DNA from: JAGZEG01 sp963930185
GTDB lineage: Bacteria; Actinomycetota; Coriobacteriia; Coriobacteriales; UMGS124
NCBI GenBank assembly: GCA_963930185.1
Contig: CAWVLT010000016.1
Span: 124,001-188,000, forward strand
Length of the DNA stretch: 64,000 nt
Direction of reading: 5' to 3'
Shown here: positions 1-7,960 of the stretch, piece after piece
How the letters are laid out: each line of letters starts with the position of its first letter
Numbering within the stretch: position 1 is the stretch's first letter
Position numbers and translations under genes: made by a program
The notes under the pieces: generated by a model
What the model saw: only the letters and a program-made list of their open reading frames with translations
The model's database searches: none
Told to the model about the DNA's origin: nothing

Positions 1-295
1 GCTCCCTCGGGCTTCTATCCGGCGAAGTAAGCAGGTAGATCCGTCTGCGATGCGGACGGGCGACTGCACGAGTAGTCCTTGATGTCAACGTACAAGGCGC
101 GCGGCGAGGAAGATGTGCCTCGCCGCGCGCCTACTTGTATCCGTTTGAACTTCACGCAATCCCCTCCTCCACCAAAGATCAGGTCTCCCGATGCGGTGGT
201 TTCTGTCCGGTCAAGGCGATAGACTAGTACGTAACAGCATGTGGCATAACAGCATGTGCGGCCAGGACGCCTGACAATGACAGGGAGGAAGCACC
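1..295. other. upstream non-coding region with hairpin and direct repeat
   Basis: No convincing gene is seen. A stop codon in frame 1 near base 30 could be the tail of an upstream plus-strand gene, but nine codons cannot support that. A perfect 14-bp inverted repeat (96-109 with 118-131, 8-base loop) would make a strong hairpin and may be a terminator, although no T-run follows. Two identical 11-mers AACAGCATGTG at 233-243 and 248-258 lie 15 bp apart just ahead of the secreted-protein gene and could be an operator or promoter element; that is inference. Confidence 0.4.
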
Positions 296-862
296 ATGAC
301 CACGTTCACTCGAATCCGCAGGATCGCAGCCATTGGAATCGCGCTGGTGCTCGCGGCAGTTCCCACGTCATCGGCCTTTGCGGGCGCAGTGGGCGCACTG
401 AGCGTGACGTATGCAAACGGCCATAATGGCACCACCTACACCGAAGGCACCGAGCTGAGGGGCATCTGGAGCAACTACAACGGATCCGAGCCGCCGCACG
501 TCCGCTACAATAACGGTACATGGACCGTCTTTCTGCCCGATTTCTACTCGATCCTCGACCCCGTCGTGGTCACCGCGCCCGACTCGTATGCACCCGACGG
601 CACCTTCCAAGCAAAGGCTCCCGCTGGTTACTTTGTCTGCGACGTCCTGACCTATGCAGGCAACAGAATCATGCTCACCATTGACATGGGCGTAAGCGCT
701 GCCAGCTCCAACCTCACCTTCGCGAGAGGAGAGGTTGTGGCTATGACTTGGGAGAATGGCAACGGCGAGCTCATCAACGTCTCCCACATCTGGGACGGAG
801 AGCACCGCGAGAGCAGCACCTGGTTCTACTTCGACGACGAGGGGAACCTGGTGACGCTGTAG
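296..862 (+). CDS. secreted protein of unknown function
   Basis: 188 aa. I do not recognise a family. The N-terminus is a Sec-type signal peptide: a basic start (RIRR), a hydrophobic core around residues 10-27 and a likely cleavage after AFA near residue 29, so the mature protein of about 160 residues should be exported. There is no lipobox, no LPxTG-like anchor and no further membrane segment. The mature part is rich in Tyr, Trp, Asn, Gly and Thr, suggesting a beta-rich fold. The start has a good ribosome site (AGGGAGG about 8 bases before the ATG). It is followed on the same strand by the Uma2 gene after 119 bases, with no sign of a shared operon. Confidence 0.72.
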   Translation: MTTFTRIRRIAAIGIALVLAAVPTSSAFAGAVGALSVTYANGHNGTTYTEGTELRGIWSNYNGSEPPHVRYNNGTWTVFLPDFYSILDPVVVTAPDSYAPDGTFQAKAPAGYFVCDVLTYAGNRIMLTIDMGVSAASSNLTFARGEVVAMTWENGNGELINVSHIWDGEHRESSTWFYFDDEGNLVTL

Positions 863-981
863 TCGCGAGAGAAATATCCGCGGGTATACTGGGGGTGTCG
901 GCAGCATATACGTATCGAGGTGACACACGCATCGATTATGATATCGGCATACGCAAGGCGGAGCTTGTAAGGGAACAGGTG

Positions 982-1533
982 ATGGTCATGCCGCTTCCAC
1001 AGCCACATGCCTATACGGCAGACGATTACTGGGGACTCCCAGACGGCGAGCGCGCTGAACTCATTGATGGAACGCTCTACGGTATGACACCCCCAGGCAG
1101 AAGGCATCAGAGAATCTCGTCTGAGCTTAATCGCACGCTTGGAAATCACATCGCAGAACATGCAGGTAGCTGCCAGGTCTACGCCGCCCCATTCGCCGTC
1201 AATCTCAACGCGGATGACTCGACGTGGGTCGAGCCCGACTTGGTCGTCATCTGCGATCCCAGCAAGCTCTCCGACCGCGGCTGCGAGGGAGCCCCCGACC
1301 TCGTGATAGAGATCGTCTCGCCGAGCAGCCAGCGCATGGACTACATCATCAAGCCTGCCAAGTACGAACGCGCCGGAGTACGGGAATACTGGATCGTCGA
1401 CCCCGCGACGCGCCAGACCATGGTCTTCCGCTTCGACACCGACAACCCCACCCCTCGCACGTACCCGTTTGACGAGGCGGTCGAGGTGGGTATATGGGAC
1501 GGGCTTTCCATCACGATGAGTGAGTTCGAGTAG
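982..1533 (+). CDS. Uma2 family (DUF820) PD-(D/E)xK nuclease-like protein
   Basis: 183 aa from the ATG preceded by GGGAACAGG; an ATG six bases later is possible. An upstream open frame reaching 748 has no coding character. Uma2 proteins have a restriction-endonuclease-like fold; their biological role is poorly known. Family marks: ADDYWGLPDGERAELIDG at residues 13-30 with the conserved Glu and Gly, EPD near 84-86, PDLVIEIVSPSS near 105-116 and KYERAGVREYWIVD near 127-140, giving the Asp/Glu/Lys set expected of the PD-(D/E)xK site. Length is normal for the family and it looks intact. A 36-codon stub of a paralogue lies at 10760-10870. Convergent with the symporter gene, separated by two hairpins. 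Confidence 0.88.
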   Translation: MVMPLPQPHAYTADDYWGLPDGERAELIDGTLYGMTPPGRRHQRISSELNRTLGNHIAEHAGSCQVYAAPFAVNLNADDSTWVEPDLVVICDPSKLSDRGCEGAPDLVIEIVSPSSQRMDYIIKPAKYERAGVREYWIVDPATRQTMVFRFDTDNPTPRTYPFDEAVEVGIWDGLSITMSEFE

Positions 1534-1578
1534 CTGCAAACAGGCAGACGAACAAACTCCCCACCGCAAAAAGCACTA

Positions 1579-1638
1579 GGGCAAATATCCGGACATTCTC
1601 ACTCGGATATTCGAGTAGAACTGACCGGATATTTGCCT
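1579..1638. terminator. inverted repeat with TATCCGGACA-type core, copy 1
   Basis: A perfect 13-bp inverted repeat (1580-1592 with 1625-1637) encloses about 32 bases, which contain a second near-palindrome CTCGGATATTCGAG. It lies between convergent genes, so it probably works as a bidirectional terminator. There is no T-run, so it is not a textbook intrinsic terminator. The arm core matches three other elements in this window (1725-1799, 19994-20055, 33180-33249). Confidence 0.6.
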
Positions 1639-1724
1639 CGGTCAGCCTTACTCACCCGCGGGGCCGTCCCACCAGCCAAACAGCCAGCAAGCAGTCAGCT
1701 AGCAGGCGGCCTCTGCATACAAAA

Positions 1725-1799
1725 GGCGCCCAGTGCAACTATCTGGACATCTTTTCTTCGCCGAGAGCAAAAAGTGTCTGGATAGTTGCACCGAGCGCC
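1725..1799. terminator. inverted repeat with TATCCGGACA-type core, copy 2
   Basis: Imperfect arms of about 30 bp (1725-1755 and 1768-1799) pair with few mismatches. The inner arm reads CTATCTGGACAT against a complement of CTATCCAGACAC, the same core as copy 1. The outer part (GGCGCC..GTGCAA) differs from the other copies but is still self-complementary. It sits 80 bases beyond the end of the symporter gene and probably terminates its transcript. Confidence 0.6.
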
Positions 1800-1878
1800 A
1801 GTTCACCTCGAGAGCCGATCCGCCTCGGACGCCGATTCGCCTCGGGTGCCGCCTCGAAGCACGCCAGCTTACGCCAGC

Positions 1879-3411
1879 CTACGCCGCCTTGGGCAGTGCG
1901 GCGTCCCCCTCGAGCTCTCCGAGCGTGGCCTGCGGATCCTTGTAGCGCGCCACGTCCAGGGCACCGGCCTGCTTGGCCACAATGGTCGTGACCACAGCGT
2001 CACCGGTGATGTTCACCGCCGTGCGCAGCATGTCGAGCACGCGGTCGATGCCCATGATGAGCGCGATGCCCTCAAGCGGCAGCCCGACGGAGTTGAACAC
2101 CATCGACAGCGTCACCAGGCCGACCGACGGCACGCCTGCGGTGCCGATGGAAGCCAGCGTCGCCGTTGCGATGACCGTGGCGTACTCGGCGGGCCCCAGC
2201 GGTATGCCAAAGATCTGCGCCGTGAACACCGCCGCCACGCCCTGCATGATGGCCGTGCCGTCCATGTTGATGGTAGCGCCCAGCGGAATGGTGAACGAGC
2301 TCACGCGACGGCTCACACCCAGACGCTTCTCGAGCGTGGAGATATTGAGCGGGATCGTGGCGTTGGAAGTAGCCGTGGAGAAGGCAAACGCCGTGACCGG
2401 GAAGAACTTGCGCACGAACATGAACGGGTTGAGCCGCGTGAACAGCACCAGGAGCAGCATGTACACGCCGAAGCACTGGACGCCCAGGCCAAGCACCACG
2501 CTGCCCATGTACTTGAGCATGGGAAGGAACGCATCGAACCCGATGTTGGAGAAGGTGCGCGCCAGGATGCAGAACACGCCGAAGGGCGCCACGCTCATGA
2601 CGATGGTGGTCATCTTCATCATGATCTCGTTGAACTGCTCGAACAGCCGGTGCACCGTCTCGACCCGCTTGCCCAGGATGGCGATGATGATGCCCACGAA
2701 CAGCGCGAACACGATGATGGGCAGCATGTTTCCGTTAGCAAGCGCACCGATGGGGTTGGTGGGGATGATGTCGAGGATCGTCTCGGTGATCGAGGTCGCC
2801 TCCTGGGTGGCAACATCCGTCTCGCTCACAGCGATGGCGCTCATGTCGACGCCTCGGCCGGGGTTGATGATATTGGCCACGCCAAGCGCCACGCACACCG
2901 CGACGGCCGTGGTCACCAGGTAGAACGCAATCGTCTTGACGCCGATGGTTCCCAGCGTCTTGGTATCGCCGATGGAGGCGGCGCCGCAGACGATGGAGCA
3001 GAACACCAGCGGCACCACGAGCATCTGCATCAGGCGCAGGAAACCCTGTCCCACCACGTAGAAGATGCCTTCGACGAACACCTGGTCGCGCACGACGCCT
3101 GCCGGCACGAAGTAGTGGAAGATGACACCGCATAGAAGGCCCAGGCCAAGCGCGATGAAGATGCGCGTGGTAAGGCCCATGCCCTTGCGCTTCTTGGTGT
3201 GCTCCTCGGCGACCTCCTCCTCGGGGGTCGTCACGTGGCGCGCCGGCTTGCGGCTGCGGTTGCGGTCCTGCGGCGTTCCGCGGCGGATGCGGTCGATGGG
3301 GTCAACCTCGGTCGGCGCGCCGGCTCCCGGCAGCTCCTGGGCGTGACCGTCCTCGGTGCGGCTGGCCTCGGCGCGAGTGTCTTCGGTGCGGCTGATCTCG
3401 TCGTTTGCCAT
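1879..3411 (-). CDS. dicarboxylate/amino acid:cation symporter (DAACS family)
   Basis: 510 aa, start supported by GGGAGG ten bases upstream. Members move glutamate, aspartate, C4-dicarboxylates or neutral amino acids into the cell with Na+ or H+. The family's HP1 serine-rich motif reads AFSTATSNATIPL, and the TM7 signature NMDGTA and the GTAGVPS hairpin region are present. Membrane segments begin near residue 80. The first 75 residues are a highly charged cytoplasmic extension (Arg, Glu, Asp, Lys), unusual for the family; the normal core would start near MGLTTRIF. The substituted HP1 motif leaves the substrate open. Stop-to-start distance from the upstream rmlD-like gene is only 6 bases, so the two are co-transcribed. 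Confidence 0.9.
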   Translation of the reverse strand: MANDEISRTEDTRAEASRTEDGHAQELPGAGAPTEVDPIDRIRRGTPQDRNRSRKPARHVTTPEEEVAEEHTKKRKGMGLTTRIFIALGLGLLCGVIFHYFVPAGVVRDQVFVEGIFYVVGQGFLRLMQMLVVPLVFCSIVCGAASIGDTKTLGTIGVKTIAFYLVTTAVAVCVALGVANIINPGRGVDMSAIAVSETDVATQEATSITETILDIIPTNPIGALANGNMLPIIVFALFVGIIIAILGKRVETVHRLFEQFNEIMMKMTTIVMSVAPFGVFCILARTFSNIGFDAFLPMLKYMGSVVLGLGVQCFGVYMLLLVLFTRLNPFMFVRKFFPVTAFAFSTATSNATIPLNISTLEKRLGVSRRVSSFTIPLGATINMDGTAIMQGVAAVFTAQIFGIPLGPAEYATVIATATLASIGTAGVPSVGLVTLSMVFNSVGLPLEGIALIMGIDRVLDMLRTAVNITGDAVVTTIVAKQAGALDVARYKDPQATLGELEGDAALPKAA

Positions 3412-3417
3412 GGCTGC

Positions 3418-4341
3418 CTACCTCCCTTCCTCGGACGGTGCGTGCGCGGCGTCGCTCGCCCCGATGGTCGCCCCGACGCCCACCCCGGCAGCGGCCTGGC
3501 CGGACAGCAAGCCGTGGGCGGACATGTAGGAGCGCAGGTCGTCGCGCCAGTTGGGGACCGGCTCGAAGTTCACGAGGCGCAGCATCAGGTTGTCGAGCTC
3601 GATGAAGTAGGCGTGCGCCATGTCCATCACGCTGACCAGCCCGGAGGTGGGCAGGCCGGCGAGCTCCAGCGCCTGCTTGGCAAACTCGTAGCGGCTGCAG
3701 CGCCCGGCGCAGCTGATGTGGAACGTACCGAACTCGCCGGCCTCCATGAGAGCGACGACGTAGTTCGCAAACGTCGAAATGGACGTGGGTGAGCCGATCT
3801 GGTCGGTGAGCTGGGTCTGCCGCCCGCCCTGGCGCGCCGTCTCCAGGATGCGCTCGAGCACGCCGCGCTCGCCCAGGCCGTAGATCCAGCTCGAGCGCAC
3901 GATGACGTGCTCGCGGTTGTGGCTGCGCACGAAATTCTCGCCCGCGAGCTTGGAGCGCCCGTAGACGCAGTCGGGGCTGGGGACGTCGAACTCGTCGACC
4001 GCGGTGCGCAGGTTCTGGGGAAACACGTCGTCGGTGGAGAGGTGCACGATCTTGGCCCCGATGGAGCCCGACGCGATGGCCACGTTGCGTGCGCCGATGG
4101 CGTTCACGCGAAACGCCTCGGTGGGGTCGGCGTCGGACACCGTGCGCCCGGCGAGAGCGGCGCAGTTTATGACCGTGGACGGGCGATTCTTTGCCGCGAA
4201 CTCATTGACGGCCTCCAGGTCGGTCACGTCCACCTCGACGTCGGTGGGTAGGACCTCATAACCGCGCTTCTCCAGCATCACCTCGAGATACGAGCCGATG
4301 CACCCCTTGGCACCGGTTATCCATATCGCATTGTTGAGCAT
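3418..4341 (-). CDS. rmlD: RmlD-like sugar-nucleotide/NAD(P)-dependent reductase (extended SDR)
   Basis: 307 aa. Resembles dTDP-4-dehydrorhamnose reductase, the last step of dTDP-rhamnose synthesis. Rossmann glycine motif TGAKGCIGS (residues 9-17), LSTDDVF at 101-107 giving the catalytic Thr/Ser, and YxxxK as Y127-GRS-K131. The C-terminal 30 residues (Gly/Ala-rich) go beyond the usual fold. Ribosome site AGGGAG precedes the ATG. No other rhamnose genes are near, and the partner gene is a symporter, so the substrate is uncertain; a broader sugar-nucleotide reductase is possible. A good promoter lies 130 bases upstream. Confidence 0.8.
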   Translation of the reverse strand: MLNNAIWITGAKGCIGSYLEVMLEKRGYEVLPTDVEVDVTDLEAVNEFAAKNRPSTVINCAALAGRTVSDADPTEAFRVNAIGARNVAIASGSIGAKIVHLSTDDVFPQNLRTAVDEFDVPSPDCVYGRSKLAGENFVRSHNREHVIVRSSWIYGLGERGVLERILETARQGGRQTQLTDQIGSPTSISTFANYVVALMEAGEFGTFHISCAGRCSRYEFAKQALELAGLPTSGLVSVMDMAHAYFIELDNLMLRLVNFEPVPNWRDDLRSYMSAHGLLSGQAAAGVGVGATIGASDAAHAPSEEGR

Positions 4342-4473
4342 CTAGGCTCCCTTCCGTTCCATGCACAGCGCGCCCGACATACGCCGGGCAGCCGCCCGCG
4401 CGGCGTGGGGCAGGTTGGCCCGATGTGCGAGCCAGCCCGCCCAGCCAAAAGGCGGTATCGAGCGAAAAAGGAT

Positions 4474-4503
4474 AGTATAGAGCACGTCACGAGTGGGTCA
4501 CAA
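4474..4503 (-). promoter_or_regulatory. sigma-70-type promoter for the rmlD-symporter operon
   Basis: On the minus strand TTGTGA (4498-4503) is followed after 18 bases by TATACT (4474-4479). Transcription would start near 4467, leaving a leader of about 125 bases before the rmlD-like gene. The rest of 4342-4734 holds no gene. Confidence 0.55.
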
Positions 4504-4643
4504 CGTCTCGAAATTGGGTTGCAGCTCGCCCCATACTTCGCCCACGACGCCCTCGCCCCGCGCGCCCGCGCTGCGTCTCCCCCACGCCTACGCCGTCCAT
4601 GAAGCAATCGCGTGGCACGCATCCGTAAATGCGACCACTCGAC

Positions 4644-4680
4644 AGCTTGGCTCATGAACGAGCTGACCAACGAGCCAGCT
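4644..4680 (-). terminator. possible hairpin terminator of the ECF operon
   Basis: AGCT(T)GGCTC and GAGCCAGCT pair across about 18 bases just past the end of the S-component gene and its tandem repeats. There is no clear T-run, so function is uncertain. Confidence 0.3.
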
Positions 4681-4681
4681 G

Positions 4682-4736
4682 CCGAAGTTTTGCCGAAGTT
4701 CTGTCGAAGTTTTGCCGAAGTTCTGCCGAAGTTGCT
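4682..4736. repeat. five tandem copies of an 11-bp repeat
   Basis: The unit CCGAAGTTYTG is repeated five times at 11-bp period (4682, 4693, 4704, 4715, 4726), with only single-base changes except in the last three bases of the final unit. The last copy includes the TAG stop codon of the S-component gene. A period of one helical turn would put all units on the same DNA face. Confidence 0.85.
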
Positions 4737-5478
4737 ACCCTAAACCCCAGCGTCGCTTGACGCGCAGCAGCTTGCGGCGCCACGGCACGTAGAGCGCAAC
4801 GAGAAACGCCACGGTCGCCGCACCGTGGATGGCGTCAAACGGCAGCGACGAGGCGCAGATCGCCACAAGCCCCATGCCCACCGACATGTGGACGAAGCCC
4901 AGAAACGTCCAGCAGTTCATGATGAGGCCGTAGGCAAGCGAGGCGAGAAAGCCGTAGGCAACCACCACGGGCGACCGGTCGCAGAGACGCTCGCCGGGCT
5001 GGCCAAGCGGCCTGGGCAGAGGCACGCCAGCGAGCAGTCCGGCGCCGTATCCGGTGAGGCCCCAGGCGTACATCTGCCACGGCGTCCACGGCCCCTGGCC
5101 GAAGAAGAAGTTGGAGGCGAGCGCGGCCAGCGCCCCCACCATGAAGCCGCTGCGCCTGCCAAACACCACCCCGGCGATCACGGCGATGGCCGTCACCGGC
5201 TTGAAGCTGGGAAAGGCGGCGAACAGGATGCGACCGGCGGCGGCCAGTGCGGCGAGCACCGCCACGGGCATGATGTCACGTAGGCGCGGCGCGCTCGCCT
5301 CGTACCGGGCGAAGAAGGCGACGAGCGCCGCGACCACGACGGCGAGCGACAGAAGCGCCGTCTGGTAGATGCCGGCCAGCGCGCAGGCGACGAGGGCGGC
5401 CGGCACGCTGAGCAGCGCGACCACCTCGATCGTGACGCCGGCCCATCGAGGAAGCCTCCAGGGTGTCAGCCGACTCAC
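4735..5478 (-). CDS. ECF transporter S component, probably cobalamin-specific
   Basis: 247 aa integral membrane protein with about six to seven hydrophobic segments. S components bind the vitamin and dock on EcfT/EcfA. The stretch FFFGQGPWTPWQMYAWG near residues 124-140 is typical of the S-component group found next to cobalamin genes. It is last in an operon headed by a cobalamin riboswitch and overlaps the end of the ATPase gene by 4 bases, so translation is coupled. Cobalamin as substrate is inferred from the riboswitch and the DUF4430 partner; a precursor such as cobinamide is also possible. Confidence 0.82.
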   Translation of the reverse strand: MSRLTPWRLPRWAGVTIEVVALLSVPAALVACALAGIYQTALLSLAVVVAALVAFFARYEASAPRLRDIMPVAVLAALAAAGRILFAAFPSFKPVTAIAVIAGVVFGRRSGFMVGALAALASNFFFGQGPWTPWQMYAWGLTGYGAGLLAGVPLPRPLGQPGERLCDRSPVVVAYGFLASLAYGLIMNCWTFLGFVHMSVGMGLVAICASSLPFDAIHGAATVAFLVALYVPWRRKLLRVKRRWGLG

Positions 5479-7001
5479 CTGCGGCCCCCTTCCCCGCCCG
5501 GCTCGTCGGAACCCCCAAGCAGCTCGAGCAGCGCGCCATAGAAACGCGAGCGGTCCGACGGCCGATACACCATGCTGTGCGCGAAAAACTCCCCCGCCGG
5601 CTCGGTGCAGGCGATCTGCCCGTCAAAGACGAGCGACACCACGTCGGCCGCAGCAAGAGCGAAGTCCAGGTCGTGCGTGGCAAGCACCACGGTGCGCCCC
5701 TCGCCTGCCAGCCCTCGCAGCATGAGGGCCGTCTGCGCGCGCGACTGGGGGTCGAGGCCCTTGGTCGGCTCGTCAAGCAGAAGGAGCTGCGGGCCGCACA
5801 GCATGAGCTTCGCCAGGGCCAGTCTCTGCTGCTGCCCGCCGGAGAGATCGTAAGGGTGGAGTCGCTCGAGACCGGCAAGGCCAAAGCGCCTGAGCGTGGC
5901 GAGTTCGTCATCGGGCGCATACCCGCACCGATCGCGCCACTCGGCAAGCTCCTCGGCCACCGAGTCGCACACGAACAGCGCCTTGGGGTCCTGCGGGAGA
6001 TACGCCTGGCTGCCCGCGCAGGAGCTGGACACTCGCCCGCGCTGGGGCCTCAGGATGCCGGCAAGCAGCCTGAGCAGGGTGGTCTTTCCGCAGCCGTTGC
6101 CGCCCACGAACGCGTGCACGCTGCCGCGGGTGACGCGCACATCCACACCACCGAGCACCCAGGGAGCCCCGCGGTCGTAGCGCACATGCGCGTCGCGACA
6201 CTCGGCGCAGCACGGGGCCCCAGCCGGGTGCCCGGACGCCTTACGCCAACGCCCGTCAATCGCACGCTCCACCTCGGCGCGCGTGGCGGAGGGGCAGCTC
6301 GGCCCCAGGTCCACGCGCTGAGTCGCGTACGCCTCCACTTCCTCGGGCATATGCGTCGCCATGACCACGGTCACGCCTAGCTCGCGGTTCACGCGCGAGA
6401 GCATGAAGACGAACTCGCGGCAGGCGTTGGGGTCGAGCTGGGCCGTCGGCTCGTCAAGCAGCAGCAGGCGCGGCTGCAGGGCAAGCGCGCCCGCCAGGTT
6501 CACCAGCTGCTTCTGACCGCCCGAGAGCGTCTCGGTCGCCTCGTGCATCCAGGGGCCGATGCCCAGGAAGTGCGCAACCTCGGCCACGCGCCGGCGCATC
6601 TCGTCCTGCGGCATGCCGAGGTTCTCCAGGCCAAAGGCCAGCTCATGCCACACGCTATCGCACACGATCTGCGCGCCGGGGTCCTGCATGACAAAGCCTA
6701 TACCCGCCGCCGACTCGCGTACCGAAAGCGTGCCGGTCTGCCGCCCCCCGTCGACGATGCGCGTGCCGAGCACCTCGACCGAACCCTCGCAGCGGCCGAC
6801 GGGGACGAGCCCGGGCTTGAGTGAGCGCAGAAGCGTCGTCTTTCCGCAGCCCGTGGGCCCCGCCAACACGCAGAACGCCCCCTGCTCGACCTGCAGGGAC
6901 ACGTTGTCCAGAACTGGCGCCACACCGCCACAGGAGCCGTTGGACACGGCATCGCCGGCCGGGTACCAGAAGGAATAGCCCTCAACGCTTACGATCGCCA
7001 A
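5475..7001 (-). CDS. fused ECF transporter ATPase EcfA-EcfA'
   Basis: 508 aa from a TTG start with GGAG eight bases upstream; a GTG at 7010 is an alternative. Two complete ABC ATPase domains are in one chain. Domain 1 has Walker A GPTGCGKTTLL, signature LSGGQKQL and Walker B LLLLDEPTAQLD. Domain 2 has GGNGCGKTTLL, LSGGQQQRL and LLLLDEPTKGLD. In most ECF systems these are two proteins; the fusion supplies both halves of the ATPase dimer. It energises vitamin uptake with EcfT and the S component. The start lies inside the end of ecfT (13-bp overlap), and the stop overlaps the S-component start, so the operon is tightly coupled. Confidence 0.9.
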   Translation of the reverse strand: MAIVSVEGYSFWYPAGDAVSNGSCGGVAPVLDNVSLQVEQGAFCVLAGPTGCGKTTLLRSLKPGLVPVGRCEGSVEVLGTRIVDGGRQTGTLSVRESAAGIGFVMQDPGAQIVCDSVWHELAFGLENLGMPQDEMRRRVAEVAHFLGIGPWMHEATETLSGGQKQLVNLAGALALQPRLLLLDEPTAQLDPNACREFVFMLSRVNRELGVTVVMATHMPEEVEAYATQRVDLGPSCPSATRAEVERAIDGRWRKASGHPAGAPCCAECRDAHVRYDRGAPWVLGGVDVRVTRGSVHAFVGGNGCGKTTLLRLLAGILRPQRGRVSSSCAGSQAYLPQDPKALFVCDSVAEELAEWRDRCGYAPDDELATLRRFGLAGLERLHPYDLSGGQQQRLALAKLMLCGPQLLLLDEPTKGLDPQSRAQTALMLRGLAGEGRTVVLATHDLDFALAAADVVSLVFDGQIACTEPAGEFFAHSMVYRPSDRSRFYGALLELLGGSDEPGGEGGRR

Positions 7002-7933
7002 CGCAACCACTCCCTCGCGGCAAGGGCGGGGGCCACGCACATCAGCGCGACGTACGGCAGATAGCCCCACCACACGATCAGGGTGCTGAGAGCAGGGTAG
7101 AACGCGTACTGCGAGCAGGCGGCGGCGACCAGCGGCACGTTGCCCGCCGCAAGCACGAGGATCACCGCAATCGCGATGCCGTCGGCACACCCGAAGCGAT
7201 AGCGGCGATACGTCGTGCGCCGCATGCCGCTCTCGTACCCGCGCGCCCGCATGGCGTCGCCGCGCACCAGGCTGTCCTCCATGCCCCAGCCCATCAGGAC
7301 CGAGACCGTGCGCAGCCTGTCACCTGCGGCCTCGCGCCTCGTCGCGGGGGCGGCGGCGCTCATCGCGCGCTGCACGTCCACCACCGATCTGCCGCGCGTG
7401 ACAAACTGGGGCACCAGGCGCATCACCTGCGTGATCATGAGACAGACGGTGGGCGCAACGTTGCCGAACAGGGCAAGCGAGGCGTCGCTGGTCATGACGG
7501 CGGCGTAGCTCGAGAACCACAGCAGCACCGACACGAGCATCCCGCCCGAGCACATGCCATAGGCCAGGCCCTCGAGGCAGACGTCACGGCCCAGGACGCG
7601 CACCAGTATCGTGGAGCCCTCGGTGGAGAGCAGCGCGTTCAGGGCCGCCATGAGCAGCCACATCGGCAGCGCCCACGCAAGCGAGCGCGCCGCCCGGCGC
7701 GGCCCGCGCACCACGGCCGCGCAAGCAAGCGCCCCCGCAAGCGACAGCGCCACGTACACCGGCTGCATCGCCGCCATGGAGAAGCCCACGGCGCAGGCAA
7801 GGTAGACAAACGCCACGGCGGGGTGATACGCGGCAAAGGGGCTGGCCCAAAACGACCCGGCGGGCCGGGTGCCTCCCAGCCCGCCGAGATCGTCATGCTC
7901 TTCGGTTCTCCGCGTACGTCGCGCGCGTGACAT
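6989..7933 (-). CDS. ecfT: ECF transporter transmembrane component EcfT
   Basis: 314 aa from the ATG (a GTG directly before it is in frame). It couples the ATPases to the S component. Several membrane segments lie in the N-terminal two thirds. The cytoplasmic coupling-helix region holds the family Ala-Arg-Gly motif as MRARGYESG. Residues 1-45 are polar, with an Arg-rich start. No good ribosome site is seen, so translation may depend on reading through from the DUF4430 gene 27 bases upstream. Confidence 0.85.
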   Translation of the reverse strand: MSRARRTRRTEEHDDLGGLGGTRPAGSFWASPFAAYHPAVAFVYLACAVGFSMAAMQPVYVALSLAGALACAAVVRGPRRAARSLAWALPMWLLMAALNALLSTEGSTILVRVLGRDVCLEGLAYGMCSGGMLVSVLLWFSSYAAVMTSDASLALFGNVAPTVCLMITQVMRLVPQFVTRGRSVVDVQRAMSAAAPATRREAAGDRLRTVSVLMGWGMEDSLVRGDAMRARGYESGMRRTTYRRYRFGCADGIAIAVILVLAAGNVPLVAAACSQYAFYPALSTLIVWWGYLPYVALMCVAPALAAREWLRWRS

Positions 7934-7960
7934 CACAGGCTCGCATTCGCGGCGCGCGGG

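Noticed and set aside
1..30. possible tail of an upstream plus-strand gene (stop near base 30)
   Set aside because: Nine codons cannot be told from chance.
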